Positions 1 through 8,691 of a stretch of 64,000 nucleotides of DNA are shown here, piece after piece. Position 1 is the stretch's first letter; each line of letters starts with the position of its first letter. This DNA comes from Ancylomarina sp. DW003 (lineage in GTDB: Bacteria > Bacteroidota > Bacteroidia > Bacteroidales > Marinifilaceae), in contig NZ_JAKJSD010000002.1 in NCBI RefSeq assembly GCF_029029505.1, positions 310,001 to 374,000 on the forward strand. The letters run 5' to 3'. The position numbers were made by a program, and so were the translations under genes. Below the pieces are notes generated by a model. That model did no database searches. It saw only the letters and a program-made list of their open reading frames with translations, and had not been told where the DNA came from.

Positions 1-1
1 C

Positions 2-547
2 AACCCCATTCATATTGGACACCTGGCCATAGCAAATTATATGGCTGAATATACCGATTTGGAAGAGATTTGGTTTGTTATAAGCCCACACAATCCTCTA
101 AAAAATAAAGCCAGTCTTTTAGCTGATTATCACCGATTAGAGCTGGTCGAATTATCGATAGAAGCTTATCCCCAATTTAAAGCATCAAACATTGAGTTTA
201 ACCTACCACAACCGTCATATACAATTGACACTCTAAGCTATTTAAAAGAAAAGCATAGTAAGCATGAGTTTGCGCTGATTGTTGGTTCTGATAATTTAAA
301 TAGTTTTACAAAATGGAAAAACTACGAGTTTTTACTGCAGAATCATGAGCTTTACGTCTACCCTCGTCCAGGTTTTAAAAACGAAGATGTTAAACTTGCA
401 GGAACGATTCATATTGTTCCAGCACCCTTAATGGAAGTTTCATCTAGCTTTATTCGCCAAGCCATAAAAGAGAAAAAAGAAATCCCTTTCTTCTTGCCAG
501 TTCCTGCTTACCAGTTTATAAAGGAGATGCATTTCTACGAAAAATAA
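2..547 (+). CDS. nadD: Nicotinate-nucleotide adenylyltransferase, 5'-truncated by window edge
   Basis: Transfers AMP from ATP to nicotinate mononucleotide in NAD biosynthesis (cytosol). The reading frame is open from base 2, and the visible part begins with NPIHIGHLA, which holds the HxGH nucleotidyltransferase motif that normally lies near residue 15; only about the first 10-15 residues are missing. The first in-frame ATG (41) is internal, downstream of the HIGH motif. The C-terminal SSSFIR matches the family's ISSTxIR ATP-binding motif. Length and both motifs fit NadD well. It converges on the next gene, with a hairpin between them. Confidence 0.95.
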   Translation, partial: NPIHIGHLAIANYMAEYTDLEEIWFVISPHNPLKNKASLLADYHRLELVELSIEAYPQFKASNIEFNLPQPSYTIDTLSYLKEKHSKHEFALIVGSDNLNSFTKWKNYEFLLQNHELYVYPRPGFKNEDVKLAGTIHIVPAPLMEVSSSFIRQAIKEKKEIPFFLPVPAYQFIKEMHFYEK

Positions 548-593
548 GAGAAGTACCCCTAACTGAATACTTACAAAAAATTTCAAGCAAAAG

Positions 594-625
594 AAAGCCC
601 TATTGAAACAAATCAACAGGGCTTT
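594..625. terminator. Bidirectional hairpin between nadD and the minus-strand OMP gene
   Basis: AAAGCCCT and AGGGCTTT pair around a short spacer that itself can extend the stem (TTGA/TCAA); the A-rich left side and T-rich right side suit termination of both convergent genes. Confidence 0.6.
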
Positions 626-646
626 TAAATATCTTATTCTTTTTGA

Positions 647-1363
647 CTACAGCGTAAAAGCAAAGCTAAAAAGTAATTTTTCTTGAACAGGATTTAAACT
701 CACTCCCGCGCGTACTGGTAATGAATATTGCTCGCTAAATTTGATTTTGTCATATACGGTCATACTCATATTTACAAGATTCATTTCATCGGCATAGAAT
801 CCTTTATCAGGAGTCATTCCCAAAGCCCATGCGACTTTTTTACCTCCAATAAAATTAGAATATCCCAATTCTACGTAAGTTGAATAACGTTGATCATTAT
901 TTGCATCACGATCGAACTCACCATAAAACAAAACAGAGGTCATAATCGAAATAGGAAATTTTTCACAACCTTTATATTTTGCTACAGCGTCAAAAAAGTG
1001 AACACTCTTATCGCTGTCAAAGTCGAAAAAATCTGAATTTTCAAAGTCAACATTAGGACAGTAAAAATCGTAAAGACTAAACTGAAATAAGGGTGTATTA
1101 TAACTCACATAGAAATCGACTTCTTGATAAGATTCATCAAGTGCATATGATCCCCAGACACCATAAGAGAATTTTCCTGTTTGAAAATTCAGTGTTGGCT
1201 CAATACAGGGTGCATTTCCCGAAAAACGTGCACGCCACACGTGTCGACTAACGACATCGACGCTAAGGGATACATTTGTTTTTTTTGACTCCTCATTAGC
1301 TTGTGCTGTGAAGGTCAATAAGACTGCCATTGATAATAATAGCAAACTTCTAAAAATTTTCAT
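647..1363 (-). CDS. Putative outer-membrane beta-barrel protein
   Basis: 238 residues with an N-terminal signal peptide (hydrophobic residues 5-20, likely cut after AQA). The mature part is rich in alternating aromatic/polar strands and ends in FSFAFTL, a terminal aromatic residue pattern of beta-barrel outer-membrane proteins. The segment VDVVSRHVWRARFSG near residue 36 resembles the start of TorF-like putative porins. No enzymatic motif is visible. The function and ligand are unknown; the barrel assignment rests on composition only. It is transcribed alone, convergent with nadD. Confidence 0.6.
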   Translation of the reverse strand: MKIFRSLLLLSMAVLLTFTAQANEESKKTNVSLSVDVVSRHVWRARFSGNAPCIEPTLNFQTGKFSYGVWGSYALDESYQEVDFYVSYNTPLFQFSLYDFYCPNVDFENSDFFDFDSDKSVHFFDAVAKYKGCEKFPISIMTSVLFYGEFDRDANNDQRYSTYVELGYSNFIGGKKVAWALGMTPDKGFYADEMNLVNMSMTVYDKIKFSEQYSLPVRAGVSLNPVQEKLLFSFAFTL

Positions 1364-1648
1364 TTCTTTCTAGTGTTTGTTGTTTTAAAGCTTCTTTGAT
1401 TTGAAAAAACAAACATGATAAAAATCAGCTAAATCACTTGACTCACAAGGGATAGATAACATTTGCTTTTCTCAAAATCGATGCAAAAGTAAAATAAAAA
1501 TCCATCTAAAAGAGTCGAAGCTGAAAAAAAAAGATATTTTTTTAAACAGTCAAATACTACTTGTCAAAACATCAACATTAAAACACTAATAATAAATGAG
1601 ATCAGAAATTATTCAAAAAATAATCTCATTCTAAAAAAGGAAGGAAAT

Positions 1649-1846
1649 TTACATGACTTCGTAATAATCGGGCATTACGAACATTAATATCACATAAACA
1701 ATTAGACCAGGAAAGCCTGCACTAAAAATAGAAAGTAAAACGTATGCCACACGAACCACGGTAGCATCTAAACCAAAATATTCTGCAATACCAGCACAAA
1801 CGCCAGCAATCATTTTATTTGATGATCGTTGTAATTTCTTATTCAT
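1649..1846 (-). CDS. PspC-domain small membrane protein
   Basis: 65 residues from the ATG at 1846, chosen because the PspC domain starts directly after it; the frame is open further upstream but the extension matches nothing in the family. The domain is nearly the whole protein: KKLQRSSNKMIAGVCAGIAEYFGLD followed by one long transmembrane segment (about residues 33-58) ending in VMP. PspC proteins act at the inner membrane in phage-shock-type stress responses; in Bacteroidota stand-alone short copies are common and their partner is usually unknown. No psp neighbour is present. Confidence 0.85.
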   Translation of the reverse strand: MNKKLQRSSNKMIAGVCAGIAEYFGLDATVVRVAYVLLSIFSAGFPGLIVYVILMFVMPDYYEVM

Positions 1847-1917
1847 TCTAAAAAATTTAAAACCGGAAACCTCACACTCAACATGCAAGATTAACGGTAT
1901 CCACAAAACTGATTGAA

Positions 1918-2172
1918 TTAATCTTCAAATTCTTCGTCGTAAAGATCTTCTTGGCTTTCCAACTCATCGTTATAGAAAGTTTCAGCTTCATCCATTACAT
2001 CTTCAACAAGTTCCTTGTCTGTTGGTTCATCATCAAGCCAGTAAATTGTTTGACTAGAATTAAAATCTTCAACATCGCATTCGATGATACAACGAGGTGC
2101 CTTTGTATGAATGATAAACAAAGTATCTGGTAATTCTTGTGAATTATCCGCTAATAAAAATTTAGGTAGCAT
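1918..2172 (-). CDS. Small acidic conserved hypothetical protein
   Basis: 84 residues from the ATG at 2172; a longer frame from 2304 would add an implausible hydrophobic stretch, so the start MLPKFLLADNSQELPDTLFI is preferred. The N-terminal half looks folded (IIHTKAPRCIIECDVEDF), the C-terminal 40 residues are strongly acidic (Asp/Glu about half of them). From memory this resembles a short protein found widely in Bacteroidales without assigned function. It ends 71 bp upstream of the pspC-like start and may share its transcript. Confidence 0.65.
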   Translation of the reverse strand: MLPKFLLADNSQELPDTLFIIHTKAPRCIIECDVEDFNSSQTIYWLDDEPTDKELVEDVMDEAETFYNDELESQEDLYDEEFED

Positions 2173-2432
2173 AATTGTAGTTTTATAAAAGCTTATACAA
2201 AGATATACATTGAAATCTTCTAAAGACAACAAACTCAATAGAAAAACAAAAAAATAACATCTTTTAAGTTTGTCATTTTTATCTGTATTAAGTAACAGAC
2301 TCAAATATTATTATCAGATATATCTTAAAAATTCATATCTTTTGAATAGAATTCATCAAACACATTTGATCAAGTTGGTATATGAAATACAATTTCCAAC
2401 TTATATCCTACACTTTAATTAAAGCCTTCACT

Positions 2433-3842
2433 ATGAAGAATCGCTTCCAGATTATACTATCCTCGAGTGTTTTTATTATTCTATTTATTGGTTTTGTTTC
2501 CTACTCATTTTGGGTGGAGCAAATTATCTTTAACAACCTTAAAAAACAAGCACTTGACGACAACTTAACCATTGGAGAATCGGTTTTAAATATGCTGGAC
2601 AAATCCAATATCTCACCCGAAAATAAACTTGAATTTATAAAACTAGTTCAGGAAACAACGGATGTCCTAAAAATGCCTAATAAGGGTTTTATCTGTATGG
2701 CAGATTCAATGGGAACCCTATTGGCAGCACCAGGTTTAAAGCCAGACAACAAAGTCAGTATTAACTCAGCACAATTCTTAACCATTGAAAGAGAAAAAAG
2801 TACAAAATATTCAGATTTCTTCAAGACAAATCCTTTTGTAGGTTATTACGAGTATCCAAACCATAAATACTCTGACATTATTGTGGCATTAAACCATCCA
2901 TATGCAGGTTTTAAAATCCTTGTTCATCAAGATGCTAATACTATAAAAAAACTTGCCAAAGCAAAATCTCGCCCTTTCCTTTGGACAGGACTTCTATTTG
3001 CCTTTTTTATAGCTACAATTTCTTATTTTATTATCTCCAGACAGATAAGAGTTTATCAGAACAAAATTGAAAATCAACAACAAAAACTAGAAGCTAGTAA
3101 CGAAGAAATTATGGCTCAAAATGATGAGCTTGAAAATCAAAATACCTTACTAAAAGAACTAGCTGAAGAAAAAAGTATTTTATTAGGCATTATGGCCCAC
3201 GATCTTAGAAATCCGCTGGGAGGTATAGAATCTGTTGTAAATCTAATTGACAAAATTGGGGATTTAACCGAAGATCAGGAAGCATATTTTTCGCTTTTAA
3301 AACCACAAGTTGAATCAGCTCAGCAGTTGATAAGTGATGTTCTAGAGATGAATCAGCTCGAAAATAAAACTCAAGATATTGATACTATTGAAATTGATAT
3401 TGATAAATTTATAAATGATAAGATTAGTCAATTTAAAACTATAGCTGATGAAAAGAGTATTAAATTGAAAACGGTTAATAATGAAACAACATTAAGTTGT
3501 TTTACCAGCCATAATGAACTAAATAGAATTTCTGACAATCTACTTTCCAATGCTATAAAATACACTCCAATTGGAAAATCAATAACAATTGAAACTCAAA
3601 TTGCGAATAATAAACTTAATATCAATTTTATAGATGAAGGTGCCGGAATTCCGCAAGAAGAGCTCTCATTATTATTTAAGAAGTTCTCAAAATTAAGCAC
3701 TCGGCCAACCAATGAAGAACCATCAACCGGACTTGGCTTATACATAGTAAGATTACTAAGTGAGAAAATTGGAGCTGTAACTAGTGTAAAAAGTGAAGTA
3801 GGTATAGGAAGTACTTTCACCTTAAGCCTGCCGCTAAAGTAA
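2433..3842 (+). CDS. Membrane sensor histidine kinase
   Basis: About 469 residues from ATG 2433; an in-frame ATG at 2382 would add 17 residues and cannot be excluded. Layout: transmembrane helix at 7-27, extracytoplasmic sensor region of about 140 residues (Cache-like in size), second helix near 180-200, coiled coil (QQQKLEASNEEIMAQNDEL), then HisKA with phospho-acceptor His256 in MAHDLRNPLGG and HATPase with N box DNLLSNAIKYTP, G1 DEGAGIP and G2 STGLGLYIV. All catalytic motifs are intact. No response regulator gene is adjacent, so it is an orphan kinase whose partner and signal are unknown. Confidence 0.88.
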   Translation: MKNRFQIILSSSVFIILFIGFVSYSFWVEQIIFNNLKKQALDDNLTIGESVLNMLDKSNISPENKLEFIKLVQETTDVLKMPNKGFICMADSMGTLLAAPGLKPDNKVSINSAQFLTIEREKSTKYSDFFKTNPFVGYYEYPNHKYSDIIVALNHPYAGFKILVHQDANTIKKLAKAKSRPFLWTGLLFAFFIATISYFIISRQIRVYQNKIENQQQKLEASNEEIMAQNDELENQNTLLKELAEEKSILLGIMAHDLRNPLGGIESVVNLIDKIGDLTEDQEAYFSLLKPQVESAQQLISDVLEMNQLENKTQDIDTIEIDIDKFINDKISQFKTIADEKSIKLKTVNNETTLSCFTSHNELNRISDNLLSNAIKYTPIGKSITIETQIANNKLNINFIDEGAGIPQEELSLLFKKFSKLSTRPTNEEPSTGLGLYIVRLLSEKIGAVTSVKSEVGIGSTFTLSLPLK

Positions 3843-4172
3843 ATATTAAAAAAATAAAAAGGTTAACTCTTAGGATATTTCACCTCTTCATTTTTACTGA
3901 TTTTATCTAAAAAAGAAACGAATACTTCCTGTACAATATCATTTCATAAACCATCTTTCGTACTACACGATACTTTTAATATTTAGTCGTAACAAAACAT
4001 CTTTTGTGACGGCAATATTTTTTTTTGTGAAATCTACATAAATATGATTAGAGATATCCAATTAACATAGACTTTTAATTTTGAAAAATAATAAAATCAA
4101 ACTGTAACTTAATCTATATCTCTGGCGTCATATATACAGATTAACATTTTCACACAACTAACAACTTAAGAG
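3843..4172 (+). promoter_or_regulatory. 330-bp gap with candidate promoter for the GIN-domain gene
   Basis: No gene-like frame is seen. TAATTTTG at 4076-4083 matches the Bacteroidota -7 consensus TAnnTTTG exactly and is 90 bp before the downstream start; no convincing -33 TTG lies at the expected distance. AGAGATAT (about 4050) and ATATCTCT (about 4115) form a long-range inverted repeat in the presumed leader. The rest is AT-rich with no recognised structure. Confidence 0.35.
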
Positions 4173-4895
4173 ATGAAACAAATCAATAGAATTAGTTTAT
4201 TCCTAATCGCACTTGTATTGGGGACAACATCATGTATAAATGCACAGTTTTCTGGCGAAAAAGGTAATGGTAATCTTGTAAAACAAGATAGAGAAATTGG
4301 TCACTTCACAGCCATATCTGCCGGAACTGGGCTTGATGTTTATGTGGTACAAGGCGAAAGAGAAGCTGTAACTGTAGAAACAGATGAAAATCTACAGGAT
4401 AATATTATTACCGAAGTACGTGGCAACAAATTGGTAGTAAAAGTTGAAGATCGCATTCGTCGAGCAAAAGCAATGTCGGTTTATATTACTCTAGTAGATA
4501 TTAATAAACTTAACATTTCTAGTGGCTGTGATTTTGAAACAAAATCGAGAATAAAAGTTAGTGAATTAGATATTGAAGTTAGTTCCGGAGCAGATGCTAA
4601 GTTGGATATAAATGCTGACAAGCTCTCATGTTCGGTTAGCTCGGGTGCTGATGCAGATCTTTGGGGAACAGCTAACTATTTTTATGCAAAAGCCAGCAGT
4701 GGTAGTGATTTAGATGCTCACAAATTGACAGCAAAAATCTGTAAAGCAAAAGCATCAAGCGGTGCTGATGTAACGGTAAATGCAACTGAAGAAATTGATG
4801 CCTCAGCAAGTTCTGGTGGGGATGTAAGTTATTATGGCAATCCAACTAGGGTTGACGTAAACACCTCTAGCGGTGGAGATGTTAATCGACGCTAA
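4173..4895 (+). CDS. GIN-domain (DUF2807) surface lipoprotein/adhesin-like protein
   Basis: 240 residues. The N-terminus is a signal sequence ending LGTTSCINAQ, consistent with either a lipobox (TTSC) or signal peptidase I cleavage after NAQ. The rest is a DUF2807/GIN domain (putative auto-transporter adhesin head-like) with the family's opening FTAISAGTGLDVYVVQGE and then six repeats of an SSG(A/S/G)D word (SSGCD, SSGADAK, SSGADAD, SSGSDLD, SSGADVT, SSGGDV), forming a parallel beta-helix-like stack. The protein is presumably surface or periplasmic; its partner is unknown. A strong terminator follows directly. Confidence 0.85.
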   Translation: MKQINRISLFLIALVLGTTSCINAQFSGEKGNGNLVKQDREIGHFTAISAGTGLDVYVVQGEREAVTVETDENLQDNIITEVRGNKLVVKVEDRIRRAKAMSVYITLVDINKLNISSGCDFETKSRIKVSELDIEVSSGADAKLDINADKLSCSVSSGADADLWGTANYFYAKASSGSDLDAHKLTAKICKAKASSGADVTVNATEEIDASASSGGDVSYYGNPTRVDVNTSSGGDVNRR

Positions 4896-4909
4896 TACTC
4901 AATCGCTAA

Positions 4910-4940
4910 AAAGAGCCTGTTCCATTGGAACAAGCTCTTT
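4910..4940. terminator. Bidirectional rho-independent terminator
   Basis: Arms AAAGAGCCTGTTCC and GGAACAAGCTCTTT pair over 14 bp with one mismatch and a three-base loop; runs of A on the left and T on the right allow use by both convergent genes. Confidence 0.85.
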
Positions 4941-4954
4941 CTTTATCTTATCAA

Positions 4955-5191
4955 TTATTTTTTCTTTCTTTTATTTTCTACTTCTTCTATATAATCTCCC
5001 AAACCTTCAAAAGGCATGTAAGTTTTGGGAATCCCTAATTTTGCCGAAGGATCATTAGCTGACAAATCATTTTTCGCACCACATTCCGGACAGGCAACTG
5101 TATGATGATTGGTGACTTCTAAAATCTTAACTACAATTTCCCCTTGACATTTAGGGCATTCAATAATAACATCCTGATCGTTAAAATCCAT
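4955..5191 (-). CDS. Small double zinc-ribbon-type protein
   Basis: 78 residues with two CxxC knuckles (Cys12/Cys15 in CPKC and Cys34/Cys37 in CPEC) that would bind one zinc ion, followed by a mixed tail ending in KRKKK. No signal peptide, so cytosolic. It lies 32 bp downstream of tex on the same strand and is probably co-transcribed with it. Proteins of this type can be nucleic-acid or protein adaptors; nothing here fixes which. Confidence 0.7.
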   Translation of the reverse strand: MDFNDQDVIIECPKCQGEIVVKILEVTNHHTVACPECGAKNDLSANDPSAKLGIPKTYMPFEGLGDYIEEVENKRKKK

Positions 5192-5223
5192 AATATTTTT
5201 GTTTACATGTTTTTTTTATAATT

Positions 5224-7350
5224 CTACTGCTCAACATCTTTCATCGATAGTTGAATTCTTTTTCTTACGACATCAACCTCAGTAACTTTTACATTTACAT
5301 GCTGATGTAATTGTACCACATCGGCAGGGTTTGATACAAAACGATTAGCCAATTGTGAAATATGCACAAGACCATCTTGCTTAACACCTACATCAACGAA
5401 GGCTCCAAAGTTAGTGATATTGGTAACAATACCAGGTAATTCCATCCCAACTTCCAACTGATCAATCTTATAAATTCCTTCTTTAAATTGAAATACCTTA
5501 ATAATTTGACGCGGATCACGTCCTGGTTTCTCCAACTCCTCCATAATATCTTTCAAAGTAGGTAGACCTACTTCAGGAGTCACATAATCATTCAAATTAA
5601 TTTTTGAACGAAGTTCTTTATCATTAATCAAATCCTCAACTGAACATTTCTGATCTTTTGCCATTTTTTGAACAATAGTATACGCTTCAGGGTGAACAGC
5701 TGAGTTATCTAGTGGATTCTTAGCATTTTGAATTCTTAAGAATCCAGCACATTGCTCATAGGCCTTTGCTCCCATTCGCTTTACTTTCATTAATTGCTTA
5801 CGTGACGTAAAAGCTCCTTCTTCTGCCCGATAATCAACAATATTTTGGGCTAATTGTGGTCCTAATCCAGACACATAAGTCAGCAGATGCTTACTTGCCG
5901 TATTCAAATTAACTCCAACCTTGTTGACACAAGATTCCACAACCTGATCGAGACTTTGTTGTAAAAGATTCTGATCTACATCGTGCTGATATTGCCCAAC
6001 TCCAATGGACTTCGGTTCAATTTTCACCAATTCGGCAAGTGGATCCATCAATCGACGACCAATAGATACAGCTCCACGAACCGTTACATCATATTCCGGA
6101 AATTCTTCTCTTGCAACCTTTGATGCTGAGTAAATTGAAGCACCTGCTTCACTTACCACAAATACCTGAACCTTTCTATCGTAATGCAAGTTGGTTACAA
6201 AACGTTCCGTTTCTCGTCCTGCGGTTCCGTTCCCTACTGCAATGGCCTCGATATTATAAGTCTCAACCATATTAGTGAGCTTCTTAGCAGCCATCTTCCC
6301 CTGATTTTGTGGGGCATGAGGATATATCGTTTCGTTATGCAACAAGTTACCTTGCGCATCTAAACAAACAACTTTACATCCCGTTCTAAATCCAGGATCG
6401 ATAGCCAAAACACGTTTCTGTCCAAGAGGAGAAGAAAGTAACAATTGTCGTAGATTCTCCGCAAATACACGAATTGCTTCTATGTCGGCAGCTTCTTTTG
6501 AACTTTTAGCAAACTCTGTCTCAATAGACGGATTTAGTAAACGCTTATAAGCATCTTTTCCAGCCAATTCAACTTGTTTCGAAGAATCTGTTTGTCCTTT
6601 TACAAAAATTCGATTTAGTTTTTCTACAACTTCATCTTCCTCAGGCGATATACTCACTCGAAGTATACCTTCTGATTCTCCACGTCTCATTGCCAAAACA
6701 CGATGCGAAGCTGACCTTCTAAGAGGTTCTTCTGAATCAAAATAATCTTTGAATTTTGCTCCTTCCTCTTCTTTGCCTTTTATCAACTTACAGCGAATTG
6801 TTGCCTGATGCTGGAAAATATTTCTAACTGAACCACGAGCAACTTCATTTTCATTTATCCATTCAGCAATAATATCTCTGGCTCCTTGCAAGGCTTCTTC
6901 CTCATCTGCGACCTCATCATTTAAAAACTGAGAAGCTCTTGATTCCGGATCCTTTTCATTCTGTGACATTAGAATTTTAGCCAGAGGCTCTAAACCTTTC
7001 TCCCTGGCTTTTACGGCTCTGGTTTTACGCTTAAGTTTGTATGGCAGGTATATATCTTCTAGCTGATTAAGCTGGGTGCAAGCCTTAAGCTTTGCAAGCA
7101 ATTCATCAGTCATTTTATCTTGCTTATCAATCGCTTCAATAATGCTTTCTCTTCGCTTATCCAGCTCTTTCAACCGAGCCAATTCATCTTTTATATTTCC
7201 AATTTGTACCTCATCTAAACTTCCGGTACGCTCTTTTCTATAGCGCGCAATAAAAGGTAAAGTTGCCCCTTCGTTTAGCAATTCTACGGTGTTTTCAACT
7301 TGAGAAACCTGGATTCCCAAGCTCTTTGCTATACTATTGATATAATTCAT
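5224..7350 (-). CDS. tex: Tex-family transcription accessory / RNA-binding protein
   Basis: 708 residues, a normal length for Tex. Order: Tex N-terminal helical region (1-190, ending near the DIIAEW segment), central region, YqgF/RuvX-like domain starting at VLAIDPGFRTGCKVV (about 315), helix-hairpin-helix pair (VNKVGVNLNTASKHLL to VKRMGAKAYEQCAGFLRI, about 480-545), and a C-terminal S1 domain (GIVTNITNFGAFVDVGVKQ, about 640-705). Tex proteins bind nucleic acid through S1 and influence transcription and RNA turnover; the exact role in Bacteroidota is not established. Runs with the downstream zinc-ribbon gene. Confidence 0.96.
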   Translation of the reverse strand: MNYINSIAKSLGIQVSQVENTVELLNEGATLPFIARYRKERTGSLDEVQIGNIKDELARLKELDKRRESIIEAIDKQDKMTDELLAKLKACTQLNQLEDIYLPYKLKRKTRAVKAREKGLEPLAKILMSQNEKDPESRASQFLNDEVADEEEALQGARDIIAEWINENEVARGSVRNIFQHQATIRCKLIKGKEEEGAKFKDYFDSEEPLRRSASHRVLAMRRGESEGILRVSISPEEDEVVEKLNRIFVKGQTDSSKQVELAGKDAYKRLLNPSIETEFAKSSKEAADIEAIRVFAENLRQLLLSSPLGQKRVLAIDPGFRTGCKVVCLDAQGNLLHNETIYPHAPQNQGKMAAKKLTNMVETYNIEAIAVGNGTAGRETERFVTNLHYDRKVQVFVVSEAGASIYSASKVAREEFPEYDVTVRGAVSIGRRLMDPLAELVKIEPKSIGVGQYQHDVDQNLLQQSLDQVVESCVNKVGVNLNTASKHLLTYVSGLGPQLAQNIVDYRAEEGAFTSRKQLMKVKRMGAKAYEQCAGFLRIQNAKNPLDNSAVHPEAYTIVQKMAKDQKCSVEDLINDKELRSKINLNDYVTPEVGLPTLKDIMEELEKPGRDPRQIIKVFQFKEGIYKIDQLEVGMELPGIVTNITNFGAFVDVGVKQDGLVHISQLANRFVSNPADVVQLHQHVNVKVTEVDVVRKRIQLSMKDVEQ

Positions 7351-7419
7351 TTTGCAATATTATTAAATCGGCATCTTCTTCTTGTTTCAATCTAAACATT
7401 AACAAGAAGGCTATTCCTG

Positions 7420-8613
7420 TTATTGATTATCAAGATACCTTTTAACTTCTTCATTTGATCTCTCAACACAGTCTTCTAAGGAAAGTCCATTAAAAAAGTT
7501 TCCTGTGATATAAATGCCTGTTTTTTCAGCCTGATAAATAATAGCAGACATACGTTCCCTATGTCCTATTTTTATCAGTGGCAAAGTGTGATTTGCTTTT
7601 ACAGTTTGAGGTATTTCTTTAACAGATAGAAGCTGTGACATAGTTGCTACCTGATCATCATTACTTACGTCATTCTTTTGAAAATGACAGGCAAATCCCC
7701 GGTATTTTTCATGAACTAACACATCACGGGTAACCATTGAGTAGCAAGCTCCTTGTGTCGGAATAACAAAAGTCGTGGGTTCAATACCTGGTTTATCTTT
7801 GTCCAAAATCAATGCTGTTGATTCAAGATTCTGAATAGGGAAATCGTTCATCAAGTCAGCCAATTCAGGATTCAAGCCTTCTATCAAACCTGAAACCTCT
7901 TTAGGCGAAGATGCAAAAGCTAAGTCTTTAGCCTGATATGAATTTCCATCTTCAGTATTAATCGTAAAGATTTCCCCTTTTTCTAATGAGTTTACTTTTT
8001 GATTGTAAACAATGGCAATATTGTCATGAGCAATTATTGCTTCAGAAATTGAAGACATTCCTTTTTTTAAAATGAAGCTTTTAGGGTGATTCTTACTTTT
8101 AGTTTTTCTACGCTTGAGAAAATATTCAGCGGAAAAGTCATCAGCATTTTGGACAATTACAGCAGAAAACATACGTGAAAAAACCTTATCGTAATTCTTT
8201 TTTCCCACAATATTCGAAAAATATTCCTTCACCGTTTTCCCATCACGTTTAGACACAAATAACTTGGGTCCATTAAACATTAACTCCAATTTCGATACCG
8301 GAGCAAATATTTTCTCATGCTTATCGGTATAGAGTTTCATACTCAGTTTTTCTCTAGCTACAATATCAGCTTCCAAACCGACTGATTGTATTAAATCAAT
8401 TACATTAGTGTAGCTTGAATAGAAAGTATGAGCTCCCATTTCAACCCAAAAACCATCTTCACCATATAAAGTATTCAAACACCCTCCAACCTTATTTTTA
8501 GCTTCTAACAACAATACTTTTTTGCCCGATTGAGCGATTTTAAATGCCATTGTTAGTCCACTTATTCCGGCTCCAACAATTGCAATGTCGTAGTTTTCAG
8601 AGAGAGTTTTCAT
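7420..8613 (-). CDS. FAD-dependent protoporphyrinogen-oxidase-like oxidoreductase
   Basis: 397 residues. The N-terminus carries the dinucleotide-binding fold IAIVGAGISGLTMAFKIA followed by the second FAD contact LLLEAKNKVGGCLNT, as in HemG/HemY-type protoporphyrinogen or coproporphyrinogen oxidases and related amine-oxidase flavoproteins. A C-terminal GIYITGNFFNGLSLEDCVE segment matches the family's FAD-binding end (GxxxxGxSxxDC). Heme biosynthesis (oxidation of the porphyrinogen ring) is the best guess, but no other heme gene is in the window, so the substrate is not proven. It sits between tex and a helicase gene on the same strand. Confidence 0.8.
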   Translation of the reverse strand: MKTLSENYDIAIVGAGISGLTMAFKIAQSGKKVLLLEAKNKVGGCLNTLYGEDGFWVEMGAHTFYSSYTNVIDLIQSVGLEADIVAREKLSMKLYTDKHEKIFAPVSKLELMFNGPKLFVSKRDGKTVKEYFSNIVGKKNYDKVFSRMFSAVIVQNADDFSAEYFLKRRKTKSKNHPKSFILKKGMSSISEAIIAHDNIAIVYNQKVNSLEKGEIFTINTEDGNSYQAKDLAFASSPKEVSGLIEGLNPELADLMNDFPIQNLESTALILDKDKPGIEPTTFVIPTQGACYSMVTRDVLVHEKYRGFACHFQKNDVSNDDQVATMSQLLSVKEIPQTVKANHTLPLIKIGHRERMSAIIYQAEKTGIYITGNFFNGLSLEDCVERSNEEVKRYLDNQ

Positions 8614-8691
8614 ATGATCAGATTTTGTATTTGAGTTTATGATTCTATTTCATCACACACTAAGTCCAAAGACTTATCTATCATCCTATTT

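Noticed and set aside
4873..5058. Plus-strand frame across the terminator
   Set aside because: It runs through the hairpin and antisense to the zinc-ribbon gene; hydrophobic content comes from T-rich DNA.
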